A stretch of DNA of 64,000 nucleotides, from contig NW_027418145.1 of NCBI RefSeq assembly GCF_009905375.1, forward strand, positions 1 to 64,000, read 5' to 3'. Numbering within the stretch: position 1 is the first letter of the stretch; each line of letters opens with the position of its first letter. This document shows positions 23,428 through 36,408 of the stretch, piece after piece. This DNA comes from Apium graveolens. Lineage: Eukaryota; Streptophyta; Magnoliopsida; Apiales; Apiaceae. A program made the position numbers and the translations under genes. The notes under the pieces are model-generated. The model ran no database searches and had not been told where the DNA came from. It saw only the letters and a program-made list of their open reading frames with translations.

Positions 23428-24150
23428 GAAAATAAAATGTGTTTCAAGGCCACAAATACGGGTGTTGTTGATGGTTATTGGCTAGTTTAGGGTTATAGCA
23501 ATAGCCTTGTTTCTCATTTTTTACTCATTCAAATATATAATTTTATAATATAATATCTCAATGCACATTACCCGACTCCTGATTATTTTAAGTTACTTTA
23601 TTACATAGATAACTTACTTAGAAAATATAGTTTATTATAATTTAATACATTACATATGTTATGTAGTTAATTAGTTATTTAATCAAACTTACATATTTTA
23701 ATGTAAATATATTTTGTTTTCAAATAATTCTTTCTTTAATTTAAACATAATCTTGAAAATTTTATGATTTAATACATGAACAATTATAATAACAATAATT
23801 TTTCTTAAAAAAATTTCAAATTTAAGTTACCAAACCTTTACTAGTAACTCTTCATCGAGAATAGAAAAGGATGAACCCTTCCCTTTTAACCGAGCATCCA
23901 AGAGAGAGGTTGAACGAACCAAGCCCAACTCAACCCAACCCGCCCAAGCCTAACCCAAACATACCCGTAACTCCTCAATCTTTAATATAAATTAATTCAT
24001 GATATAAGTCTTTTTAACATGTACATGCTTAGTAAAAATAATTAATAATTTTTTTAAGTTATAATATTTAGAAAGTGTTAAATTTTGTTGGAATGTCTTA
24101 ACTAAACAATCAAACAAACCCATTATTCTTATATTAATATTGTAATATAA
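23428..24150. other. AT-rich spacer to the end of U1
   Basis: No gene seen. A pyrimidine/purine-poor patch with 'cccaactcaacccaacccg' lies near 23925-23950. Confidence 0.6.
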
Positions 24151-26984
24151 AACACATATGAAAGGTTACCAAGAAAGATTTGGACAAAGTTAAAAAATAT
24201 ATATATGTGAGTGTTATTAAAATGGGTAGTAATGATTTTAGAATTTAAAAATAAATACCAAGAATTACTTGCAATTATAAATTAACAAAATGTGAACATA
24301 AACCTAAATTTGGTAAATGGTGTGCTATTTTGTTGGAGTTTTAAGTATTAACAAAATGTTAAATATAACATATGTAATATAATAAGGTAATTAAATTATA
24401 TGGAAAAAAGTACATGGTTTTAAAGGGTTTGACCTATAAAGAGAGTTGAAAACCTAGTTCCAAATGCTAGAGTTATTGGACTAAGAAATGATTCCAAATT
24501 CAAGTTTTTGATAGACAATATAGGTATATAGGTGGTGTGTTGAATCATTTTCTCCATTATTTTTTTCAAAATCCTTCATAGATATGTAACAAAAGAAATA
24601 ATTTTAAGAATTAATAGTTAGCTACTAATGATGTGCATATATCTTAGCCGCCTCAAACAGCCTTTAGGTATATGTTTATATATAGTTTCGAAGGTTTGTG
24701 GTTAGTAAAAACTTAGATATTCAAATCTATGGAAAATAACATTTTTTTTAAAATTACTATCCTAAATGAATGACTCATTCCGTTAAACCAACCATTCTAA
24801 TTAATCATTTTGACTGTGATATTATTGAATGTATTGGTTTAGAAGTAGACAATATGGTATTCAATGATTCTCCTTCAATCTAATCCCATTCCCAACTAGT
24901 GGCACAAATTAGAGTTTTTACCAACATAAATTATTATACCAATTTTATTTTGAAAGCTTATTAACATAAGTTAAAATATATTAATTAAAAATAAAAAACT
25001 ATTAAAAAATTAAATTAGTTAGATTAAAAAAAATGCATTAAATGAACATGCTGTGATTTTCCGTATTAACATGTATAGCTTTTAAGCTAGTGTAGTTAAG
25101 GTTAAGAAAATAATCTTGTAGGTAAAATCACAATAATAACGAGCCAAAGAAATATACTCTTTAAAGGAAGGCCCACCCCCAAGACAAACAAGGGTCCAAG
25201 AAAAAAGGTATTTTGGGTAGCAACCCATCAAGATAATAAGATGATTTACTATTTCTAGTCCATTCTAGAAACTTGTATATAAAATTTTTAAAAACAAAAC
25301 CTCTCCTACTAGTACATTCTAGAATCTTCATTATTTAGTTCATAACCATACACCATTAGTCATATGTTTACAACATCTCCCTTATCTTCTCTTATAGTTT
25401 TATGATATCTACAATAAATGTTATTTGAGTATTGAATATAGGGAAAACCATAAAGCCACCCCTTTTGTCTTTTAAAATTAGAGGTTTATTTTACTATATT
25501 GAAGGAAACAAATGTGTAAGTGACATGAAGTTCGTAATTGAGAAGCCATCATACATATACACACGGGTGCCCATGTATATTTTTGTGACTGAGTATCCCA
25601 TATTTCCATATATTTTGTTTTTTATTGCTTATTTCCATTTTCTTTGTTTTTCAACCTACCTTTAAGATTTGATATATTTTATTTTGGGTCTGGTTATCTT
25701 TTTTAACCCATACAAGTATTGTGTGTTGATATTTTTTAAATTTCTATACAACAGTTGATTTAAAAGAGATTTTTTGTGTCCTCCTAGATAGTGGCCATAT
25801 TTGTCAAAAAAAGAGATGGGACAATTTGGATAGAATTATTTGATAGTTGTTGTTTATAATGGATAATGGACATAGAGAAAGTGAATATGATTGTTCTCAT
25901 AAAAAATGTCATTCTTGATTTTTTCTTTCATTCAGCCACATTTTTACAAATTAACTAAAGTCAAAAGATAGAAAAAATCAAATATAAGTATTGGAGAAAT
26001 TATTAATTATATTAAAGTTTGTTGTTTGAGCCCAATTACATTATTGGTGTATTAATTTTGGATTGGCTTTTTGGTAGGTGGATGAAAAACTAGTTGATAA
26101 CCTTCTTATTCAATATTAAGCTCTATTTATTATCTTTTTAATATAATGGTGAATATTTCCTTCCAAAATCTTTACATCATATGCTTGTGTTCCTATTTGC
26201 AGTGAAACAATGAAGAAAATGCTCCACAATACTAAGGATTACTTGTATATGATAGGTATCGTATACGATTTAATAAATTGATGTAAAATAATAAATATTT
26301 TTTTTATCTAGTAAGGGTTACACCCCAAATTGAACTGGGCAAGTGTTTTCCACCTTTGTTATAACCAACCAAACACATGCTCATGAAATTGGATCCTACT
26401 AACAGGTTTTGAAGATCATGACACATGAGACTGGAAGGACTGTGCCTATACATCCAACCTGCTATTGCACGTGCAAAAGGGCAATTGATTAGCCCCAATG
26501 GTTGCAAGCCTGTTTTTACAGAGTTGATGCTGCCAAATTAATACCCAAATCCCAAATCACTATTAGACAAATGAATGTGAAGAAAGAAAACAATAATAAA
26601 TTTAAGTAAACTATGTTCATATATACATAGTGTTTTAATAAATTATTTTAGTTATTACCAAGAATTGTAACTCTTGAAGTTTTTGTTAAAAGTGTTAAAA
26701 AATTGTTTATATAGTTGATTTCTCCTTAATACTTTGTTAGATAAGGCCATATTTTTATTTTATACATAAATACTATGTACTGCAATCCTATGGGGTCATC
26801 TTATACATTTGAAATACTTAATTGTACATTTGGGATGAAAAGCTCATACCATATCAAGTTTATATCTTTTTCCACCCATATGTTTTCTATATTGTTGTAG
26901 ATAAAAAAATATCTAAAACTAAACCAATTCAAAAGCGTACAAAAATATCAAAAATACAAGAAATATAGATGGAACCTTTTTAGA
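24151..26984. other. AT-rich spacer, counterpart of 1-2799 (U2)
   Basis: Frames at 25432-25665 (plus) and 26304-26507 (minus) are open here, but they are interrupted or altered in the other units and match nothing I know. I do not call genes. Confidence 0.6.
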
Positions 26985-28236
26985 AGATAAAAACGACTAA
27001 CTTTTATACATAATGAACTTATCAAGTGCTTCATCTTATATCTAAGCAAATAAAAATAATAGTATCTACTACAATCATCAATAAAGGTAATAAAATATCA
27101 TTTATTGTCTTTATTAAACAAGTCATTAAATTCACATATGTCAGTATGAACTAAATCCAAAATTTCAGAATCACTTACGACATTATGAAATGGTTTTCTT
27201 ATTGATTTATTTCAGAATCACTTACGACATTATGAAATGGTTTTCTTATTGATTTTAGAAGAGACAAATACTGGACACCTAGATTTGTTACTAATTGCAT
27301 GCTCTAGAATCAACTCCAAATTTATCATATTCATTAGAGAACCAAAAATTAAATGACTAAGACGAGAGTGCCCAAAATTAGTTAATTCAACGTAATTAAC
27401 ACAAGAAGCAGCAATTTCATTAACCAAACCGTTAATCATAGGCTCAACATTAATAAAAAATTAAACATCCGAAAAATAACCTTTGCCCATGATTACACCA
27501 GTTTGAGTGATAACTACTTTATTACACTTCAAAAAAGTTCAAAATCATCGTTAACTAAATAAGATCAACTAACAATATTTTTACGAATGTTAGGAATATG
27601 ATGCACTCTAATGAGGGATAGAACACGCCTATAACATTAGCATTCCCCATAGTCACTGTCCTTTTATGAGCGAGTTGATAAGATATAAATAAAGTTTTGT
27701 CAGCAGAAATGGGCACATTAACTGCAGTATCAATCAACCACTCTTTAGGAAGATAAATAAATAATATTATAGGTGTATTGGTAACATACCCTTCATTGAT
27801 TACAAAAGCATGTGCTTCACCAATAACCATATTAGCTATAGGCACACCAATGGTTGCAGTCCCAATCACGGTATTTTCCTGAGCCACTACATCAGATTTT
27901 TTTAGAATAATCTTTACTCCAATGACCTATATGTCCACAAGACTAACATGGTTTATTTATCTTTTGTTTTAGCCTTGTTCTTTTCATTGGCTGAGTTACC
28001 GTTACTTTTCTTACTAGCTAGCTTTCATTTCTGATCAGTTGTCACGATGTTTATCTTCACACTCCCACTTATAACCGGCATCAAATAACCCTGTTTAGAC
28101 TTGTGGTGCTCTTACATACAAATATCAAACATCAGACTAGTCCAACTAATCTCTCCCTTCAATTTTATCATGAAAAGAGAGAACTCTTCCCAAGACTTCA
28201 GAATTTTTTTAATCATATAAATCACCTAAAACTTCA
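26985..28236 (-). pseudogene. Ty1/copia protease-integrase relic, gag mostly deleted (U2)
   Basis: Minus-strand order as in U1: integrase start near 27130, GAG-pre-integrase 'GHSRLSHLIFGSL' near 27330 (Trp and Gly of the motif altered), and protease 'EWLIDTAVNVPIS' near 27715-27750. The frame from the protease through the 'TVTMGN' strand stays open to 27555, the longest open piece of the three. Most of gag, U1 4001-4604, is absent, with the junction at about 28236. A 47-bp tandem duplication at 27163-27256 falls between GAG-pre-integrase and integrase. Confidence 0.88.
27163..27256. repeat. 47-bp tandem duplication (U2 only)
   Basis: 'tttcagaatcacttacgaca' begins at 27163 and again at 27210, with identical continuation to 'cttattgattt'. 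U1 and U3 have one copy. Confidence 0.92.
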
Positions 28237-28632
28237 GAAGGTCAAACGAATTCGATATTCAGAAATTACAATACTTAACAATAACAAGAAATAAAGTTTA
28301 TCTATATTATAGGTCTAGTATTAGATAAGCATATTGTAAAAGACGTGACTATTCTTGAAGATATACTCGCCTCACCTATGATGTGCTGGGCTACAGTAAA
28401 TTAACTTCTACGTTAATGCAGCAATAGAAAAATCCGTCACACGCCGGCAAAGTTCAAAAATGATGACACCTCAATTCATCCGAAAATCTATGTATATGTT
28501 TTATATTTGGAAGAGAGAAAAAGGGATGCTAGCAAGGATTCTTGTCCTTTCCCTTCATCCTTTTATTTTTATATCAAAGAACATATATATATAGTATCAT
28601 TTAAAAATAAATATTTTGAAGCCTAATTAATA
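28237..28632. other. Copia leader-like sequence (U2)
   Basis: Counterpart of U1 4605-4996, fused to the remaining gag by the deletion. No gene. Confidence 0.4.
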
Positions 28633-28883
28633 CTCCCTCGGTCCCTTCCAATTGTTTACATTTTTGAGGAAGTGTCCGGCACGCATTTTAAGGTGCATAA
28701 AAACTATAGTTCTGTACCTTATTTTTACAATTTTCTTGTTCTGAATAAAAGTTGAGTGTTTTAATTTTTATTCAGAAAAACAAAATTGTAAAAAAAAATT
28801 ACAGAACTATACTTTATATGCACCTTAAAATACGTGTCGGACACTCTCTAAAAAATGTAAACAATTGAAAAGGACGGAGGGAG
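28633..28883. mobile_element. Stowaway-like MITE, 251 bp (U2)
   Basis: Same insertion, same position and same TA target duplication (28631-28632 and 28884-28885) as in U1. It starts ctccctcggtccct and ends ggacggagggag. Its left inverted repeat is closer to the family consensus than in U1. Confidence 0.93.
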
Positions 28884-28885
28884 TA

Positions 28886-29389
28886 TTATTTATATAAGAA
28901 TAATCCTTACTCTTATTTAGATAATAATATAAATATATCTATATGTCTACTCATATCAAGGCCTTGACTCTGGACACTCGGGGCCTTCAGATCGCAACTG
29001 AATATGTCAAGGCCTTGACTCCGTCACTCAAGCCCTTTAGATCGTTCCTATCAGGATCTTGATTTTGTCCCTCAAGGCCTTTATAATGCTTCTTTTTTGT
29101 GTCAATGATTTAATGTAACATTTCAAGCCATTGATCTTGGATTAGACCATACATAACACATATACTCCACATAAAGAAACTTCATGGCACTTATTTTTCT
29201 ATGAATTACACTAAGAAAATTACTTATATCCATATCCAAATTTTTTGAAAATTACATAAGGAACTTACGATATTAAAACTCCAAACTTTCAAGTTTCTAG
29301 CACATGTAAGCGAGGGTCAAACACATTTAATTAAGAACTTACATTTTTGGGTGTCGAGCCGAGACACCAAATTAATGTTTTTAAAAAGA
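28886..29389. other. Spacer with ccttga direct repeats (U2)
   Basis: Counterpart of U1 5251-5739. No gene. Confidence 0.5.
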
Positions 29390-29945
29390 TGCACGGAGGA
29401 GCTGAACAAGTAGGTTTTGATGGATAACATTTATGACATGTGGTACATGATTTTAGGAAGAACAACTTGGGTGTTAATTATGCTCAAATGATATTGGATT
29501 TGTTGTATCCCTTAATAGAAGAAAGTGGCAGGAATTTTTCACTAGAATTCTACTTAATGAAAAACATAGATTGAAGGGTCTTATAATGGCTGATCCTCGC
29601 TCTTTGATAGCCTAAAAAAGTTTCAGGGACGTATTTGATTATGATCCTACATATCCAACCAATAGGTATGCTATAGCGTTTGTGCAATTCATCCCGCTGA
29701 ACCATCACTACCAATAATTAATTTTCGAATTTGCACTCATGTGGGATCAATTGAAGATAAGTTCTGAGTGAGTTTTAGGTACTTGGCTAGAGGTCGTGGA
29801 AGGTGAAGAACCCTGGGCTACCATTTGCGATAAAGAGCAAGCCATTATGCGGACAATTTAATCTCAACTCCCCAATATTATATATTTGTTGTGTACTTGA
29901 CACATTAGTAACAAATATCAGGGAAGGCTTTTGAATGTATTATTT
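29390..29945 (+). pseudogene. MULE / FAR1-type transposase domain relic (U2)
   Basis: Counterpart of U1 5740-6300, with the same blocks and the same shared stop in the 'RSLIA*' segment near 29610. The inactivating changes therefore predate the array. 'FALMWD' lies near 29730. Confidence 0.7.
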
Positions 29946-30989
29946 CAAGCATGCCAAAGGTAAATGTAATTTCAAAAATATACCATTCATTGAGAAGAGA
30001 TGTGGTTGGAGATATGTGAAAAATATTAATTTGGAAGTACAATATATATATATATAATATGATGTATATATATTTAATTAAATAAATTAATATATATCCG
30101 CATTTTTATTCAAAACTAGTAAAGTATTGACTTGAAAAATTCTAAAGTATAAAAGTATATACTTTATATTTAATCATAACTATCACAAATTGGAATCGTA
30201 ATTTTTCGTTATTACTACATATTATGTTATATATATAAAATGCAAACCATATATAATACTAATTGGAATCAAATTCTTTGTCCTAAATTATTTCCATTTC
30301 TTTGACTTGGGTTTGCTCATCATAAACTATTCAACTAATTGAATTTTTATATATATTTGATCCTATGTATTAATTAATCATCAACCACTAGCTTATGAAG
30401 TAATAATTATATTTCAAAATTAAATAATTTAATCTCACACCAATATTTTACATAAAAGTAGAATGTTGAGTTTTTTATGTAACAAAAGAGTTTTTGAATT
30501 TTGACTACACTAATTTTGGTAATTAAAATTAAAATAAAACATTAACATATGGTGAATGCGTAACTCACAAATTATACCAAAGAATTCAAGCATTTAATAA
30601 AAGTACAAATTGCACCAAAGAATTGTAGCACGTAATAAAGTCATTTTCTTACTTCAAAAAAAATGAACTCATATTCTTTGAAGTGAGTGACTATGAAAGG
30701 GATTTTTGCATACTTGTATTTAGTTTTCATCATTAAAACATATATGTTGTTATGTTTCCATGTGATGTCTGTGTAAAATATGCAATAAAAATGATTCAAC
30801 ATGAAATATGAAAATTAGAATATCGATCAAAGAATATCTTTTGAATATAGTATTAGCAACCAAAAGCCAGAAAAAAGTGTTGAAATACTACCAACAATAT
30901 ACTATTTACAACCATCTTCAACAATAAAAGCTACTAAATTCTTAAGAAGTTGGTCAGTTAATGTCAAAAAACTAATTATTAAAACACTT
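29946..30989. other. AT-rich spacer (U2)
   Basis: Counterpart of U1 6301-7334. No gene. Confidence 0.5.
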
Positions 30990-31668
30990 GTGTGGTCGAC
31001 ATGCTAAATAGGCAAAAGTTGGGCCATCAGATGGTAACTTATGAAATAAAAGTAGTTAAAATGTTAGTAAGTTATCTTATGTGGTTATGTGTCTTGGCGT
31101 TGCTCACACTTGCCTCAATACATGCAATTTTCCAAAAAAGTCATAAATGAGCGATTTTAGGTCAATTTTGACAATTATAAAAGAAAATATATTAAGCAAC
31201 AAAAAAGGAGAGGTGGAACACAATTAGGAAAAAATATCTTAGAAAATAAAAAGGGACGATTATTTAATATTTGACGAAGATGCCAAGAAATAGAATTAAA
31301 AAAATATGTGAACATAAATGTTTATAAAGATGAATTTGGGGAATGGTTGAGCTTCATGGGAGAGTAAAGGGGTGGCCCATAAAACATGATTAACAACATT
31401 ACAAGAAATTAAAAATATCACAAAAGAAGAACACACTGCATTAGTTTTGATGACTTTCTCCAACTACTCTTTATTTATGGGATGAGTGTTTGTTGTCTTG
31501 GAAATTTTAATAACAAAGATGAAGCTCAGTTTGAAAATCTTGAGAGCAAACAGCCTCAACCTTATGGGAATTGCTATAGAATTTTTGGTTTGCTAAATTG
31601 TATGTAATTTCTTCATATGTGTAGTAGGAGCCCTTAGACTTAACTTATGATGTGTTTGGAATATTAGT
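30990..31668. repeat. Module A, truncated (U2)
   Basis: Only the left part of module A survives. An internal deletion of about 300 bp joins 'aattataaaag' to 'aaaatatattaagc' near 31183. The right part is lost in the 5.7-kb deletion that begins at 31669. Confidence 0.85.
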
Positions 31669-31759
31669 ATAAATGTCTGTTTAAACTTTAATCACATAAA
31701 CACATAGAACTCGTTTTATGTTTATGTGAAAGAAAATCGAGAGGAAAGTATAAATGTAC
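31669..31759. other. Templated filler at a 5.7-kb deletion junction (U2)
   Basis: 91 bp replace U1 8347-14088. Bases 31690-31723 are the reverse complement of about U1 9853-9886 with one mismatch. Bases 31730-31758 are a direct copy of about U1 9821-9849. Both pieces come from the same 65-bp source inside the deleted DNA, in opposite orientations. Confidence 0.8.
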
Positions 31760-31864
31760 ATGAACTTTAATCGCAAACCACATTCCAATTTCGGTTGTGT
31801 CGGTTTAATATCGGATCGGATTATGCGCATAAACCCCGAAACTTTATCACCTACGCGTAAACCT
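31760..31864. mobile_element. Right-end remnant of the cggttt-rich TIR element (U2)
   Basis: Only the segment from 'atgaactttaatcgc' to the right inverted motif survives; the left end was removed by the deletion. Confidence 0.35.
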
Positions 31865-32604
31865 CTATAAAGAATTCTTTAAAATTAGAAACTAGTCACA
31901 TGCACCTGTTACTTTGTGTATATATTATCTAACTATCGTCTCTCTTTTTTTCAAGAATACACTTTTAAAATTATATTAATTTTTATTTATGTTTTAGTTA
32001 CTTTTATGATTGAAAAGATAATATAATTAAATTTTAGAGTATGTTTATAATGTTGTGTAGAAAAATAGTTGTTTTCACCAAATTTTAAATGTTATTTAAA
32101 AATTTTCCCATTTTTTTATATAGTTTGATTTTTTTTAAAATTTGTTCATGTTAGTTATTTTTTGAGATAATATTATATTTTACGTAACACCTTATTGGGT
32201 TTCGTAATAAAAGGTTGTATTGTTCCAAAAAAATATTATAATATTCACTAAAAACCATACAATGTATTATTTCAAATATAATTTTGATTAAAATTAAAAA
32301 TAATTTTTTTATAAAGTTAAACAAAATGTGATGAGTAAAAACATATATATCATGTTATAGGTACTTTTTTCCTTATAAAAAATAAATTTAATATAATAAT
32401 TACGTAGGTAATTAATGTGTCCTCAAAACAAAATTACAAAAAAATTAAATAAAATATACGACTCCTGCCTTAAAGTTTTAAATATTAAAAAATATTATAA
32501 TATGGTTTTAAAGTGTAATTATATTGTATGTAGATGTCCTCAAAGTTTGTAGTGAGGCCTGTGACTTGACGCGATGATACCTCATTAATTGTACTTTAAT
32601 GCCT
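31865..32604. other. AT-rich spacer (U2)
   Basis: Counterpart of U1 14193-14954. No gene. Confidence 0.6.
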
Positions 32605-33757
32605 ATGTGTGGTCGACATGCTAAATATGCAAAAGTTGGATGATCAGGTGGTAACTTGAGAAATAAAAGTAGCTAAAATGTTTATGAGTTATCGTATGTG
32701 GTTATTTGTCTCGGCCTTGGCTCACACTTGCCTCTATACAGCCACCCCTTTGTGCGGCCAAAATTTAAGAAACTAAAAAAGTCATAAATGAGCAATTTTT
32801 AGGTCAGTTTTGACAATTATAAATGAGTGACTCATTATTTGCCACTTGAATCGTTTCAACAAAGCAAATAGGTAAAAAATGGTTTATTTTCAACCAAAAT
32901 TAGTCATATCTCACTTATTTTGTAAGTCGAAAATTAGTATTTTTCCCATACTATATTTTATCACAAGGGTTACACAACCTCCTCAGATACTGTATTTTAG
33001 ACAATTAACAAAAAATATATTAAGCAACAAAAAAGAAGGGGTGGAAGACAATAAGGAAAAAATATCTTAGAAAATAAAAAGGGACAATTGTTTAATATTC
33101 GACAAAGATGCCAAGAAATAGAATAAAAAATTATGTGAACATAAATGTTTATAAAGATGAATTTGGGGATTGGTTGAGCTCCATGGTAGAGTAACGGGGT
33201 GGCCCATAAAACATGATTAACAACATTACATGAAATTAATAACATGACAAAAGAACAACACACTACATTAGTTTTGATGACTTTCCCCAACCACTCTTTA
33301 TTTATGGGATCAGTGTTTGTTGTCCTAGAAATTTTAATAATAAAGAGGAAAATCTTCGGAGCTAACAGCTTCAACCTTATGGAAATTGCTACAAAAAAAA
33401 ATTTATTTGCTAAATTGTATGTATTTTCTTCATATGTGTAGCACGAGCTTATATCCTTAGCTTACCATGTGTTTGGAATTGTAGTGGCAAAAAAGACAAA
33501 ATATTTTTTATTCAAAAACTAAATGTTATTAGGTGAACTTTTGAAAACTTGTTTTATAAATTTTAAAAGACTTATTGATCTTTTAACGCTTAAAGTATTA
33601 ACATTTTACCCATAAATACTAAGGTATGTGATTAATATACTTATTTTTTTTATATTCAAATAAGCATTAGTATTGTCTGTTTCCAATGGTGTGTCCTAGC
33701 TCGCACTGTAAGGCTTCATTTGAATTGGGGGTTGTGGAGGGATGCGTTGGGGGTTAT
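32605..33757. repeat. Module B (U2)
   Basis: The fullest of the three B modules, including about 70 bp near 32735-32800 that U1 lacks. The minus-strand stretch of 125 codons at 32997-33374 is nearly the same as U1 15273-15650, but it recurs in altered form in A and C with breaks. I treat it as a repeat-borne chance frame. Confidence 0.8.
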
Positions 33758-36408
33758 GTCGTCAACATTCTAAATAGGCAAAAGTTGGACCATCACATGG
33801 TAACTTGAAAAATAAAAGAAGCTAAAATGTTAGTTAGTTATCTCATGTGGTTACGTGTCTAGGTGTTGGCTCACATTTTCCTTAATACAGTCATAAATTG
33901 GAACTAAAATAGTCATAAATGAGCGATTTTTATGTCAATTTTTGACAATTATAAATGACTGACTCATTTTTTGCCACTTGACTCGTTCGAACAAAGCAAA
34001 TAGGTAGGAAATGGCTTATTTTCAACCAAAATTGGTCATAGCCCACTTATTTTGTTAGTCAAAAATCAGTTTTATTCCCGTAATATGTATTATATCACAA
34101 GGATTACACTACCTCCTCCGATACTCTTTTATGTTATTTCATCCAATTTCCCATCGAGCTATTGAATTTAATGAGATTAGATTGATGCATGCACCCAAAG
34201 ATAAAGGGTAAAATTAATGAATTATTCGTCAATTTGTAATATTTACTCATGAATTCACATGGAAGACAACAAGGATTACACTACCTCCTCCGATACTCTT
34301 TTATGTTATTTCATCCAATTTCCCATCGAGCTATTGAATTTAATGAGATCAGATTGATGCATGCACCCAAAGATAAAGGGTAAAATTAATGAATTATTCG
34401 TCAATTTGTAATATTTACTCATGAATTCACATGGAAGACAATTAACAAAAATATATATTAGGCAACAAAAAAGGAGGGGTGGAAGACAATTAGGAAAAAA
34501 TATTTTTGAAAATAAAAAGGGACGATTGTTTAATATTTGACAAAGATGCAAAGAAATAGAATAAAAACAAATTTGTGAACAAATTTATAAGGATGAATTT
34601 GGGGAATGGTTCAGCTCCATGGGAGAGTAAAGGGGTGGCCCATAAAACATGATTAACAACATTATAAGAAATTAAAAATGTCACAAAAGAAGAACACACT
34701 ACATTAGTTTTGATGACTTTATTTATGGGATGAGTGTTTACTGTCCTGGGAATCTTGAGAGCTAACAGCTTCAACCTTATGGGAATTGCTACAAAATTTT
34801 TTATTTGCTAAATTGTATGTAATTTCTTTATGTGTGTAGCAGGAGCCCTTAGCCTTAGCTTAGGATGTGTTTGGAATATCAGTGGCATAAAAGATAAAAG
34901 ATTTTTATTCAAAAACTGAAATATAGGTAGGTGAACTTTTGAAAACTTGTTTGATAAATTTTAAAAGACTTTTGGACCTTTTGACGCTTAAAGTATTAAT
35001 ATTTTACCCATAAATCCTAAGGTATGTAACACCGGGTGTTGGTATAAGTTGCACACATGGCAGTAGTCTTGATTAGTCGACATAAAATTTGACTAAAAAT
35101 AATAAATAACGAGTAGGAAATCTGACCGTCATGGTATCGAGTCATTATTTTTAAATACCGACCAAGTTAGGCCTTATAACGATCAAAATTGCGGTCGTTA
35201 AAGGCCCTCTTTTCACAAAAATCTCATGTTCTTATATGATGGTGAAAGATGGTATATACAAGATCATAGGAGATAAGATGTCGAAAGTTGTTGATGTTAG
35301 ACGAGTTAGATGATAATTTTCCAATGGATGATATGTTCAACCACGATGATTCAAGAGGAAAATATTGTAGCTTTTTAATAAATAATGTGTCATAACAATA
35401 TCAATTTCTGATTTACAAACTTTGTTGTAACTTTTGATCAACTTTTACTTAAGTGCGACCAAGTAATTGTACATAAATCACTTGTACAAAATCACAGGCT
35501 GAAGCCTGGCATTAGTTTTCTTGAGGGAAGAGTTCACCAGAGTGAAGTGATCTGTGACTTGTATAGTTATATCCATAACCTCACATATGAGTCCCAGCTC
35601 CGAAAGATTGAATATCTCCCTTCTCTTCCTAAAAACTCTAACTGTATCTCAAGTAGAATGACTCACTCTATCGTCATTCAAATTTACGAGAACTACTATT
35701 GTTAGATTAAGAATCGTATTTAAATACTTTTATGGAATCAACCTTTATCTTCGTTAGTGAATTTAGTCTTTTGTCTTCATACTTTTGTATTTAGATCGGT
35801 AATTTTTGGTAAGTCCCCACTCTCCACTACTTGAGTTGATTTCTAATTACCATTACTTTTTAGAACGACTCCCCAATTGTTTATAGGCAATTTTTCTTTG
35901 CTACTGATATCATCTTAAATATTAATACTAAAGGTGAAAGTCAAAACCAAGCTCTTGTTGCCAGTTGGGCAGGGGCATTTGACACGTAACTCACAATACC
36001 TTTTTAATACCCAAAAATTCTTTTATTATACCAATATTCAAACACTACTTGTTAATAAAGGCATCATAGGTTGGTGTTGCATAATGTTTGAAGTCAAATC
36101 AGCACATGTTCCGACATGGTGACTCCACCTCAATAGGCGGGCCCATATTTTTGCCATATGAGCAGTATATCCCATATTTTGTTTACATCGAAAGTGGGGG
36201 TACTTTGATTTTATACCAACAATTGTGCTCACAATGTACTATCTCAGATTTTCGCGGTAGATATTTATGTCAACAAATTCTTTATTATGTGGTTTTAAAT
36301 AATTTATGTTAATCGGTAAATAAATATTAAAATTTAATTCATTCCAGTTTAACGAGTCAAATATTCCCAATTATTTAAGGAAAGAGAATCGAGAGGAAAG
36401 TATAAATA
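33758..36408. repeat. Module C with a 172-bp internal tandem duplication (U2)
   Basis: Counterpart of U1 16031-18530. It carries a recent private tandem duplication at 34098-34441. Confidence 0.85.
34098..34441. repeat. 172-bp tandem duplication (U2 only)
   Basis: 34098-34269 and 34270-34441 are near-identical head-to-tail copies starting 'caaggattacactacctcc'. The only difference I noted is agatta versus agatca. U1 and U3 have a single copy. Confidence 0.93.

Larger units (their letters stand above)
1..24150. repeat. Tandem array unit 1 (U1), about 24.15 kb
   Basis: The first bases of the window match again at 24151 and 42653 in the same orientation. The match then runs collinearly through every later landmark: copia relic, MULE relic, modules A, B and C, transposon ORF relic, GTGTTGC cluster and SINE. 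U1 is the most complete unit seen. Compared with U2 it lacks about 560 bp and 96 bp near 23075-23114, and it has small losses in module B. The true edge of the repeat is not defined, because the window starts inside it. A dispersed or circularly permuted duplication with the same content cannot be excluded, but direct tandem order is what the sequence shows. Confidence 0.95.

Noticed and set aside
23920..23965. 'cccaactcaacccaacccg' as an interstitial telomere repeat
   Set aside because: The words do not follow the ccctaaa period. They are irregular and resemble degenerate transposon-end sequence.
26304..26507. 67-codon minus-strand frame and its U3 copy at 44783-44986
   Set aside because: It is broken in U1 and has no recognised motif. 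The opposite strand looks equally plausible, so it is not a supported gene.
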